6,946 bases of DNA, taken from positions 1-6,946 of the forward strand of contig CALAAN010000214.1 of the NCBI GenBank assembly GCA_937884915.1, written 5' to 3'. Of the stretch, positions 1-4,963 are shown piece by piece. The translations under genes and the position numbers were made by a program. Source of the DNA: an uncultured Oscillibacter sp. GTDB lineage: Bacteria > Bacillota > Clostridia > Oscillospirales > Oscillospiraceae. Numbering within the stretch: position 1 is the stretch's first letter; each line of letters begins with the position of its first letter. Below the pieces are notes generated by a model. That model did no database searches. It saw only the letters and a list, made by a program, of their open reading frames with translations, and was not told the DNA's origin.

Positions 1-91
1 TTCGCGCCTGCGGGCGCGAAATCTTGGGGGAGCGCTATCTATTTTGAGGATAGCGGAATGGAGCTGTCCAAGTTTCCCGACGGGGATTGGA
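1..91 (+). promoter_or_regulatory. Structured leader upstream of modA with ModE-like inverted repeat
   Basis: Three stem-loops lie in the first 91 bases. The first pairs 1-8 with 13-20 (TTCGCGCC/GGCGCGAA, 4-nt loop). The second pairs 33-39 with 49-55 (CGCTATC/GATAGCG, 9-nt spacer). The third pairs 67-71 with 87-91 and 74-78 with 82-86, with a 2-nt bulge and a GAC loop. The second also reads as a DNA operator: the outer bases CGCTAT and ATAGCG fit the CGNTAT...ATANCG half-sites known for ModE, the molybdate-responsive regulator, but the spacing is 11 bp where I recall 12. Alternatively the segment is a cis-acting RNA. Bases 23-28 can pair with 67-72, which would exclude the third stem. Molybdenum-cofactor riboswitches are known upstream of mod genes, but I cannot match this sequence to that consensus. 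I see no convincing -35/-10 pair, so the transcript may start left of the window. Confidence 0.4.
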
Positions 92-171
92 AATAAATTG
101 CGTGCGGCGTGTTCTTGCGTGTTCCTGTATCGCCGCGCTTTCCAACGAACGTGCGAAAAAGAAATTTTTTG

Positions 172-179
172 AAAGGAAG
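172..179 (+). promoter_or_regulatory. Ribosome binding site of modA
   Basis: AAAGGAAG lies 9 bases before the ATG at 189. It fixes this start rather than any upstream in-frame ATG, such as the one at 87, whose extension would put 34 non-signal residues before the lipoprotein signal. Confidence 0.7.
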
Positions 180-188
180 TACCCAAAC

Positions 189-1040
189 ATGAAAAAGCTT
201 TTGTCTCTGCTCCTTGCGCTTGCGCTCGTGTTCTCTCTGGCCGCCTGCGGCAGCAAGACTGACGACACAACCACCGACGACACCCAGGGCGATGCGAACG
301 CCGAGAGCGTTGATCTCGTTGTCTTCGCCGCCGCCTCCATGACCGAGACTCTGACGGAGATCGCCGAGATGTACAAGGAAGTTGCCCCCAATGTCAACAT
401 CACCTACAACTTTGACTCCTCGGGCAAGCTCCTCACCCAGATCAGCGAGGGCGCTGACTGCGACCTGTTCATCTCCGCCGCTCCCAAACAGATGAACGCG
501 ATGGACGGCAGCCTGATCGACGACAAGGACAAGAACCCTGACGGCCTTGACCTCATCGTGACCGACAGCCGCATCAATCTGCTTGAGAACAAGGTCACGC
601 TCGCCGTTCCCGAGGGCAACCCCAAGGGCATCGAGAGCTTCGACCAGCTCGCTGAGCTCTTAAAGAGCGGCGACGTCATGCTCGCCATCGGCAACAGCGA
701 CGTGCCCGTCGGCCAGTACACCCAGAAGATCTTTGCCTACTATGGCCTTGATGAGGCGGCGCTCACCGACTGCCTGACCTACGGCAACAACGTCAAGGAA
801 GTCACCACCCAGGTGAGCGAGGCCAGCACCGACTGCGGCATCATCTACGCCACCGACGCTTACTCCGCCGGCGTCACGGTCGTCGACAGCGCCACCGCCG
901 AGATGTGCGGCCAGGTCATCTATCCCGCCGCCGTCCTGAAGGGCGAGAAGGAAGAAGCCGTTCAGGCCTTCCTCGACTACCTCCAGACCTCCGACGCCAT
1001 GTCTGTGTTCGAGTCTGTCGGATTCAGCGCCGCAAACTAA
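189..1040 (+). CDS. modA: ModA, molybdate ABC transporter substrate-binding lipoprotein
   Basis: This 283-residue protein is the extracytoplasmic molybdate (possibly tungstate) receptor of the ModABC importer. Residues 1-20 form a type II signal: MKK, a long leucine/alanine core, then the lipobox LAAC with Cys20 as the acylated residue. Residues 21-40 are an Asp/Thr-rich linker. The mature domain has the family signatures. VVFAAASM (44-51) places Ser50 in the first oxyanion-binding loop, and DSSGKL (76-81) supplies the second serine cluster. SEGADCDLFISA is the variant of the usual 'GAPADVFISA' stretch. VPVGQYTQKIF and GIIYATDA fall in the second lobe, where a conserved Tyr contacts the ligand. 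Length and order match ModA of the periplasmic binding protein type II fold. The neighbours modB and modC on the same strand confirm the role. The unusual point is the 540-bp separation from modB. Molybdate versus tungstate preference cannot be told from sequence alone. Confidence 0.95.
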   Translation: MKKLLSLLLALALVFSLAACGSKTDDTTTDDTQGDANAESVDLVVFAAASMTETLTEIAEMYKEVAPNVNITYNFDSSGKLLTQISEGADCDLFISAAPKQMNAMDGSLIDDKDKNPDGLDLIVTDSRINLLENKVTLAVPEGNPKGIESFDQLAELLKSGDVMLAIGNSDVPVGQYTQKIFAYYGLDEAALTDCLTYGNNVKEVTTQVSEASTDCGIIYATDAYSAGVTVVDSATAEMCGQVIYPAAVLKGEKEEAVQAFLDYLQTSDAMSVFESVGFSAAN

Positions 1041-1245
1041 TTGCAAATAGTCTCGTAACACCATTGCAGGAGCGACGAGTACTCGTAGAGAGTATGCCGC
1101 ATCCGTAAGGCAGCAAGCTGCCAACGGCTGCGCAATGAAAATAGAAGGACGTCAAGTCGTTCAGAAGTAAAACGCTTACATATCGTTCCGCCAATGCAGT
1201 TTGACCTTTGCAGTATGAGGGGTCAAGGGGCAGCGCCCCTTGCGC
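1041..1245. repeat. Probable dispersed intergenic repeat with branched fold
   Basis: The core at 1062-1137 can close on itself. CATTGC (1062-1067) pairs with GCAATG (1132-1137). Inside are the perfect palindrome ACGAGTACTCGT (1075-1086), the helix GCCG/CGGC (1096-1099 with 1125-1128), and a hairpin GGCAG-CAAG-CTGCC (1110-1122 region). The minus strand stays open without stops from about 1256 back past the modA stop. It would encode a distinctive string including SYCKGQTALAERY and LNDLTSFYFHCAAVG, but no start codon or ribosome site is evident. From memory, peptides like this are annotated as small hypothetical proteins at many loci in Oscillospiraceae genomes. That would fit a repeated DNA or RNA element rather than a protein. 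This recollection is not a search result. Confidence 0.45.
1224..1242. repeat. Stem-loop, 8-bp stem
   Basis: CAAGGGGC pairs perfectly with GCCCCTTG around the loop AGC. It is the first of the GC-rich hairpins in the gap. No T-run follows, so it is unlikely to terminate transcription by itself. Confidence 0.6.
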
Positions 1246-1259
1246 TTCTCTGGGGATTC

Positions 1260-1299
1260 CAAAAGGGGATATCTCTTTCGGAAGAGATATCCCCTTTTG
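1260..1299. terminator. Perfect 18-bp hairpin, possible terminator or attenuator
   Basis: Bases 1260-1277 (C, AAAA, GGGG, ATATCTCTT) pair without mismatch with 1282-1299 around the loop TCGG. The stem carries an A4 tract at one end and a T4 tract at the other, followed by GTCCCTTT, so it resembles a weak bidirectional intrinsic terminator. On the plus strand it could reduce transcription from modA into modB and modC. The T-tract is short and mostly inside the stem. An alternative reading is a palindromic repeat element or an mRNA 3'-end stabiliser for modA. Confidence 0.45.
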
Positions 1300-1310
1300 T
1301 CCCTTTCCCC

Positions 1311-1352
1311 TGCCGCAGGATGCGGCACAAACTTTCCGCCGCCGCTGGCGGC
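1311..1352. repeat. Two adjacent GC-rich stem-loops
   Basis: The first is TGCCGCA/TGCGGCA (1311-1317 with 1321-1327, 3-nt loop). The second is GCCGCC/GGCGGC (1338-1343 with 1347-1352, 3-nt loop). The second also forms part of an 11/12 inverted match with 1426-1437, which encloses the broken modB copy. Confidence 0.55.
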
Positions 1353-1368
1353 AAAAGGCAGGTGCTCT

Positions 1369-1446
1369 ATGGATTGGTATCCCCTATGGAACTCGCTGCG
1401 CATTGCGGCGATCGTCCCATTGGGCTGCCGCCAACGGGAGCCCTGA
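1369..1446 (+). pseudogene. Truncated duplicate of the modB 5' end
   Basis: Bases 1369-1413 match 1581-1625, the first 15 codons of modB, at 43 of 45 positions. The encoded peptide MDWYPLWNSLRIAAI is identical. The two differences are CTA versus TTA (both Leu) and CGC versus CGT (both Arg), so both are silent. After GATC the sequence diverges: the frame continues for 10 unrelated codons (VPLGC...) and stops at TGA 1444-1446, leaving 25 codons. Upstream homology is limited to the AGGT of the ribosome-site region. This copy has only a weak AGG-type site (near 1360-1363), whereas the full modB has CGGAGG. It is most likely a remnant left by an insertion or rearrangement. A translated leader peptide is a less likely alternative. 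Confidence 0.75.
1422..1443. repeat. Stem-loop directly after the modB fragment
   Basis: GGGCT (1422-1426) pairs with AGCCC (1439-1443). After a G/G mismatch, CCG pairs with CGG around the loop CCAA. It overlaps the end of the 25-codon dead-end frame. Confidence 0.5.
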
Positions 1447-1454
1447 CTTGAAAA

Positions 1455-1553
1455 GCACGGCCGGAAGTGAATTCCGTCCGTGCCAAGGTTTTGCCTATCG
1501 GCAAAACGCTTGAACGCCGCATTTGCGGCGGCGTGGAGATCGCCTGAATCTCC
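1455..1553. repeat. Four back-to-back stem-loops before modB
   Basis: Four hairpins follow one another with almost no unpaired bases between them. At 1455-1483, GCACGG then CGGAA pair with TTCCG then CCGTGC, with one mismatch and a 5-nt loop. At 1484-1512, CAAG+GTTTTGCC pairs with GGCAAAAC+CTTG, with a bulged G and loop TATC. At 1514-1534, ACGCCGC pairs with GCGGCGT around a 7-nt loop. At 1535-1553, GGAGAT pairs with ATCTCC around a 7-nt loop. None has a T-run. Their dense packing suggests a structured RNA, or a palindromic mobile unit of the REP/MITE kind. Confidence 0.6.
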
Positions 1554-1569
1554 CAAACTCCAGAAAATC

Positions 1570-1574
1570 GGAGG
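1570..1574 (+). promoter_or_regulatory. Ribosome binding site of modB, possibly occluded
   Basis: GGAGG sits 6 bases before the ATG at 1581 and marks the true modB start. CTCC at 1558-1561 could pair with GGAG at 1570-1573 around an 8-nt A-rich loop, weakly masking the site. The pairing is only 4 bp, so regulation by it is speculative. Confidence 0.65.
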
Positions 1575-1580
1575 TCACTT

Positions 1581-2273
1581 ATGGATTGGTATCCCTTATG
1601 GAACTCGCTGCGTATTGCGGCGATCTCCACGGTCGTTATTTTCTTTGTCGGCATTTTTGCAGCCTATTACATCGCAAGGCTCCCGCGTCTGGTCAAAGGT
1701 GTGCTCGATGTATTTCTGACGCTGCCGCTCGTGCTGCCGCCCACGGTCGTGGGCTATCTGCTGCTGCGCGTGTTCGGCCCCAAGCGCGTCATCGGCGCGT
1801 GGGTGCTTGAAACGTTCGGCATCAAGATGGTCATGACCTGGTGGTCGGCCATCTTTGCCACGGTGGTCGTCATCTTCCCGCTGATGTACCGCACGGTGCG
1901 CGGCGCGTTCGAGTCTTTTGACGAGACGCTGGCCTATTCGGGGCAGACGCTGGGATTGTCGAACACCTACATTTTCTGGCGCATCCGCATGCCCTACTGC
2001 CGTCAGGGCGTGTTGGCCGGTACGGTGCTGGCGTTTGCGCGCGCGCTCGGTGAATACGGCGCGACGAGCATGATCGCGGGCTACACGCCCGGCAAGACCG
2101 CGACGATCTCCACCACGGTCTATCAGCTCTGGCAGACGAACAACGATGCGCTGGCGACGAAGTGGGTTCTGGTCAATATTGCGATCTCCGCCGTTGTGCT
2201 GCTGGCGGTCAACATGCTCGAGCGGCGTGACTTCCTCACGGATGCGAGCAGGGCGAGGAGGGCGAGAAAATGA
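1581..2273 (+). CDS. modB: ModB, molybdate ABC transporter permease
   Basis: This 230-residue cytoplasmic-membrane protein should form the homodimeric channel of the ModABC importer. Hydrophobic spans lie near residues 12-31, 45-65, 87-104, 145-165 and 196-212. The family signature LPLVLPPTVVGY lies at 48-59. The cytoplasmic coupling (EAA) loop that contacts ModC is around 120-160: GQTLGLSNTYIFWRI, the MP of RMPYCRQGV, then ALGEYGATSMIAG. The last segment is typical of ModB and CysT/CysW-type permeases. Length is normal for ModB. The C-terminal tail is short and basic (SRARRARK). The ATG is preceded by CGGAGG. The stop overlaps the modC start in ATGA, so modB and modC are probably translationally coupled. 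The first 15 codons are duplicated 212 bp upstream. Confidence 0.95.
   Translation: MDWYPLWNSLRIAAISTVVIFFVGIFAAYYIARLPRLVKGVLDVFLTLPLVLPPTVVGYLLLRVFGPKRVIGAWVLETFGIKMVMTWWSAIFATVVVIFPLMYRTVRGAFESFDETLAYSGQTLGLSNTYIFWRIRMPYCRQGVLAGTVLAFARALGEYGATSMIAGYTPGKTATISTTVYQLWQTNNDALATKWVLVNIAISAVVLLAVNMLERRDFLTDASRARRARK
2255..2262 (+). promoter_or_regulatory. Ribosome binding site of modC inside modB
   Basis: GAGGAGGG lies 7 bases before the modC ATG (2270) and falls within the last modB codons. It supports the 4-bp overlap as the real arrangement. Confidence 0.7.
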
Positions 2274-3298
2274 GTTTGTCCGTCGATATTGAAAAAAAGC
2301 TTGGCGCGTTTCATCTGCGCTCACAGTTTGAAGCGCCGGACGAGACGATGGCGCTGCTCGGTGCCTCGGGCTGCGGCAAGAGCATGACGCTAAAGTGCAT
2401 CGCGGGCATCGTGACGCCTGACCGCGGGCGCATCGTGCTCGGCGACCGTGTGCTGTTTGACAGCGAGAAAAAGATCAATCTGCCGCCGCAGCAGCGCAAG
2501 GTCGGGTATCTTTTCCAGCAGTACGCGCTGTTCCCGAATATGAGCGTGGAGCAGAACATCCTCTGCGGCATCCGCAGCGGCGACAAGGCGGAAAAGCGCC
2601 GCGTGCTGGCGGAAAAAATTCGCATGTTCCGCCTTGAGGGGCTTGAGAAAAAGCATCCCGCGCAGCTTTCCGGCGGCCAGCAGCAGCGTGTGGCGCTCGC
2701 GCGCATTTTGTGCTCTGAGCCGGAGGCGATTCTGCTCGACGAGCCGTTCTCCGCGCTGGACAGCTACTTAAAGTGGAATCTTGAGATTGAGCTTGCCGAC
2801 CTGCTGGCGGCGTTCAACGGCCCCATCCTATGGGTCAGCCACGACTTGGGCGAGTGTTACCGCAACTGCCGCAGCGTCTGTGTGATGGAAGACGGCCAGA
2901 CCGGCGAGGTCACGCCGATGGACGAGATGATCCGCCATCCGGGCAGTGTCAGCGCAGCGCGTCTCGCGGGCTGCAAGAACTTCTTCGCCGCCAAGGCGAG
3001 AGACGGCAAGGTCTACCTGTCCGAGTGGAATATAGCGCTGCCGCTTGCCGTCACGGGAAAGTCCTTTACAACGCTTGGCATTCCGGACAATGCCGTCACT
3101 CTGAGCGAGAACGGCAGCGTGAGCTGCACCGTTTGCCGCGTCATCCCCAGCATAGAGGAAAATATTCTCCTGCTGCGTCCGGAGGGCAGCGCCGAGGGCG
3201 CGCCGATGCTGCGCATCGCCGTCGATCACGCAAGCGATCTGCAAGCGGGCGCGGCTGTCCGCGTCGCGCTGGACTACGAGAAGCTGCTGCTTCTGTAA
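2270..3298 (+). CDS. modC: ModC, molybdate ABC transporter ATP-binding protein
   Basis: This 342-residue cytoplasmic ATPase should drive molybdate import by binding the ModB dimer. Walker A is GASGCGKS (31-38, Lys37). The Q-loop is LFQQYALFP (81-89). The ABC signature is LSGGQQQR (133-140). Walker B is AILLDEP (153-159, catalytic Glu158). The D-loop SALD is at 161-164 and the switch His is at 191 in WVSHD. All catalytic motifs are intact. After AGCKNFFAAKA (about 233) comes a roughly 105-residue tail of beta-rich sequence fitting a single TOBE/Mop-type regulatory domain, known in ModC proteins to bind oxyanion. The stretch after the switch His (LGECYRNCRSVCVMEDG) differs from the usual 'EAxxLADRI' wording but keeps its pattern. 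The gene overlaps modB by 4 bp and is followed at once by a strong terminator, so it ends the operon. Confidence 0.95.
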   Translation: MSLSVDIEKKLGAFHLRSQFEAPDETMALLGASGCGKSMTLKCIAGIVTPDRGRIVLGDRVLFDSEKKINLPPQQRKVGYLFQQYALFPNMSVEQNILCGIRSGDKAEKRRVLAEKIRMFRLEGLEKKHPAQLSGGQQQRVALARILCSEPEAILLDEPFSALDSYLKWNLEIELADLLAAFNGPILWVSHDLGECYRNCRSVCVMEDGQTGEVTPMDEMIRHPGSVSAARLAGCKNFFAAKARDGKVYLSEWNIALPLAVTGKSFTTLGIPDNAVTLSENGSVSCTVCRVIPSIEENILLLRPEGSAEGAPMLRIAVDHASDLQAGAAVRVALDYEKLLLL

Positions 3299-3302
3299 GA
3301 TG

Positions 3303-3340
3303 AAAAAGAGAGCAGGGCAAGCGCCCAGCTCTCTTTTTTT
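3303..3340. terminator. Intrinsic terminator after modC, probably bidirectional
   Basis: AAAAAGAGAGC (3303-3313) pairs with GCTCTCTTTTT. After an A/A mismatch, GGGC pairs with GCCC around a 4-nt loop. Seven T residues end the structure at 3340. The A5 run on the other side gives a T-run in the reverse direction too, so it can also back up termination of the minus-strand operon. It begins 4 bp after the modC stop. Confidence 0.9.
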
Positions 3341-3388
3341 ATCAAATTCTGAATACAAATCGTAATATTCTGCTGAAATATAACGAAA

Positions 3389-3424
3389 CAAGGCGGTTTT
3401 GGGCGTGTGCCCAAAACCGCCTTG
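3389..3424 (-). terminator. Intrinsic terminator after malQ
   Basis: A perfect 16-bp stem pairs 3389-3404 with 3409-3424 around the loop GTGT (ACAC on the minus strand). Read on the minus strand it starts 12 bases after the malQ stop. It carries TTG at the stem end, then TTTCGTTATATTT, a modest U-rich tail. Together with the hairpin at 3303-3340 it separates the two convergent operons. Confidence 0.8.
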
Positions 3425-3436
3425 CCATCTTTTGCC

Positions 3437-4933
3437 TTACAGACGCCCGTAGATGCGGGTCGTCTCGTGGATGGATTTGGCGAGCTTTTTGCTCGCTTCG
3501 CCGCTGAGCATGCGCCACTGCCAATTGCCGCTGCTCGTGCCGGGGGTGTTCATGCGGCAGCCCTTGCCGAGACCCAGATAGTCCTGCATCTGCGCGACGA
3601 ACAGGCGGCTCTGGCAGCTCATGCCGCCGCGGATGATGCCGGCGTTGAAGCCCTCCTCGTCGTTGAGACCAAGGTACTTCTTCGCGAACGCGATGTCCGC
3701 CTTGTCGGCCTCCGTGCGCCAGAGGGCGAGGGGCGCGTTGTCGTGCGTGCCGGTGTAGCAGATGCTGTTGAAATTGCAGCTGTGCGGCAGGTAGTTGCTC
3801 GGGTCGCGCGAGTCGAACGCGAACTCGAGCACCTTCATACCGGGGAGACCGGAATCGTTCAGCAGCTGCACGACCTCTGGCGAGGGATAGCCGAGGTCCT
3901 CGGCGATGAAGTCGAGGTCGCGGAACCAGCCGGTCAGCACGCCGACGAGCGACATGCCAGGGCCCTTGACCCAGCGGCCGTTTTTCGCGGTCGTCTCGCC
4001 GTAGGGGATGGCCCAGTAGCTCTCAAAGCCGCGGAAATGGTCGATGCGGATGACGTCGTAGAGCTTCTGCGCGCCGCCGACGCGGCGGATCCACCAGCCG
4101 AAGCAGTCCTTTGCCATGGCCTCGTAATTGTAGAGCGGGTTGCCCCAGAGCTGCCCGTCCTCGCTGAAGCAGTCGGGCGGGACGCCGGAGACCTCGGTGG
4201 GGACGTTGTGCTCGTCGAGCTGGAACATCTCGGGCTCTGCCCACACGTCGGCGGAGTCCATCGCCACATAGATGGGCAGATCGCCGATGATGCGGATGCC
4301 GAGCGAGTGAATGTAGGCCTTGAGCGCCTCCCACTGGCGGAAGAAGAGAAACTGAATGTAAGTGAAGAGCTCCACGTCCTCGTGCAGCAGTTCGCGGTAG
4401 TGCTCGATGACCTCACCGCTTGTGCGGCAGCGGATGTCCTCGTCGTCCCATTCCGCCCACGCCCTCATGCCAAAGTGGCGCTTGAGCGCCATGAAGAGCG
4501 TATAGTCCGGCAGCCAGCGCTCGTTTTCCCGCTCGAACGCCGCGACGGCCTCGCGGTCGCGCGTAAAGCCGCGCGCCTTGGCCTTTTCAAGCAGCGCAAA
4601 GCGGCTCGCGTAAATTTTTCCGTAGTCGACATAGCGGGGATCCGAGCCCCAGTCACAGGCGTTGACCTCCGCGCGCGTCAGGAGCTTATCCTTGACAAGC
4701 AGGTCTAAGTCGATAAAGTACGGGTTGCCCGCAAAGGATGAAAAGCTCTGATACGGCGAGTCGCCGTAGCTCGTGGGGCCGAGCGGCAGGAGCTGCCAGT
4801 ATTTCTGTCCCGCGGCGGCGAGAAAGTCGGCAAAGTCATAGGCGGCCTTGCCCATCGTGCCGATACCGTGGGGCGAGGGGAGGGATGAGATCGGCATTAA
4901 AATGCCGGAGGAACGTTCGATCAATGGAACCAC
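3437..4933 (-). CDS. malQ: 4-alpha-glucanotransferase (amylomaltase, GH77)
   Basis: This 498-residue cytoplasmic enzyme moves alpha-1,4-glucan segments between maltodextrins and releases glucose, so that imported oligosaccharides can be degraded. The family opening RSSGILMPISSLPSPHGIG lies at residues 7-25. The GH77 active-site residues are all visible: the nucleophile Asp298 in IRIDHFRGF, the acid/base Glu345 in FIAEDLG, and the third carboxylate Asp398 in YTGTHDN. GDLPIYVAMDSADVW (217-231), GVPPDCFSEDGQLWGNP (250-266) and the C-terminal NTPGTSSGNWQWR (near the end) are typical of amylomaltases. Length is normal for the compact bacterial type. The start is GTG at 4933, preceded by AGAAAG. 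ATG at codon 13 has no ribosome site and would cut into the conserved N-terminus. It follows the upstream permease gene by 30 bp, which indicates co-transcription with the sugar importer and points to maltodextrin as substrate. Confidence 0.95.
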   Translation of the reverse strand: MVPLIERSSGILMPISSLPSPHGIGTMGKAAYDFADFLAAAGQKYWQLLPLGPTSYGDSPYQSFSSFAGNPYFIDLDLLVKDKLLTRAEVNACDWGSDPRYVDYGKIYASRFALLEKAKARGFTRDREAVAAFERENERWLPDYTLFMALKRHFGMRAWAEWDDEDIRCRTSGEVIEHYRELLHEDVELFTYIQFLFFRQWEALKAYIHSLGIRIIGDLPIYVAMDSADVWAEPEMFQLDEHNVPTEVSGVPPDCFSEDGQLWGNPLYNYEAMAKDCFGWWIRRVGGAQKLYDVIRIDHFRGFESYWAIPYGETTAKNGRWVKGPGMSLVGVLTGWFRDLDFIAEDLGYPSPEVVQLLNDSGLPGMKVLEFAFDSRDPSNYLPHSCNFNSICYTGTHDNAPLALWRTEADKADIAFAKKYLGLNDEEGFNAGIIRGGMSCQSRLFVAQMQDYLGLGKGCRMNTPGTSSGNWQWRMLSGEASKKLAKSIHETTRIYGRL

Positions 4934-4963
4934 TTCTTTCTGGAAAATGAAGGATGACAGGCG

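Larger units (their letters stand above)
1041..1580 (+). other. Long structured modA-modB intergenic region
   Basis: This 540-bp stretch contains no intact gene that I can support. Its left part (1041-1245) looks like a dispersed repeat. The rest is an almost continuous chain of inverted repeats: 1224-1242, 1260-1299, 1311-1327, 1338-1352, 1422-1443, 1455-1483, 1484-1512, 1514-1534 and 1535-1553. A broken copy of the modB start sits in the middle (1369-1413). Short open frames on both strands here are of low complexity, match no family I know and lack good ribosome sites. Most mod operons have little or no space between modA and modB, so this looks like one or more insertions of small non-coding elements into the operon. 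Confidence 0.7.

Noticed and set aside
87..131. Possible sigma-A promoter before modA (TTGGAA or TTGCGT as -35)
   Set aside because: No -10 hexamer with more than about three matches lies at 16-18 bp spacing.
87..188. Extension of modA to an upstream ATG at 87
   Set aside because: It would place 34 extra residues before a textbook lipoprotein signal. The ATG at 189 has its own ribosome site.
1425..1438. A 14-base match between the gap and the end of the sugar-binding-protein gene (GCTGCCGCCAACGG, minus strand 6896-6909)
   Set aside because: One match of this length is plausible by chance in GC-rich DNA with alanine-rich codons, and no flanking homology extends it.
1176..1556. A 126-codon minus-strand frame in the modA-modB gap
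   Set aside because: It runs through several hairpins and the antisense of the modB fragment, and shows no domain. It is better explained as repeat DNA.
1041..1580. CRISPR array
   Set aside because: The hairpins differ from one another in sequence and size. There are no regularly spaced identical repeats and no cas genes.
1596..2324. A 242-codon minus-strand frame opposite modB
   Set aside because: It is a shadow of the intact modB frame, with an Arg/His/Gln-rich composition and no recognisable domain.
3407..4708. A 433-codon open frame on the plus strand opposite malQ
   Set aside because: It lies antisense to a gene with all GH77 catalytic motifs, has a Val/Ala/Glu/Arg-rich composition typical of a GC-rich shadow frame, and matches no family.
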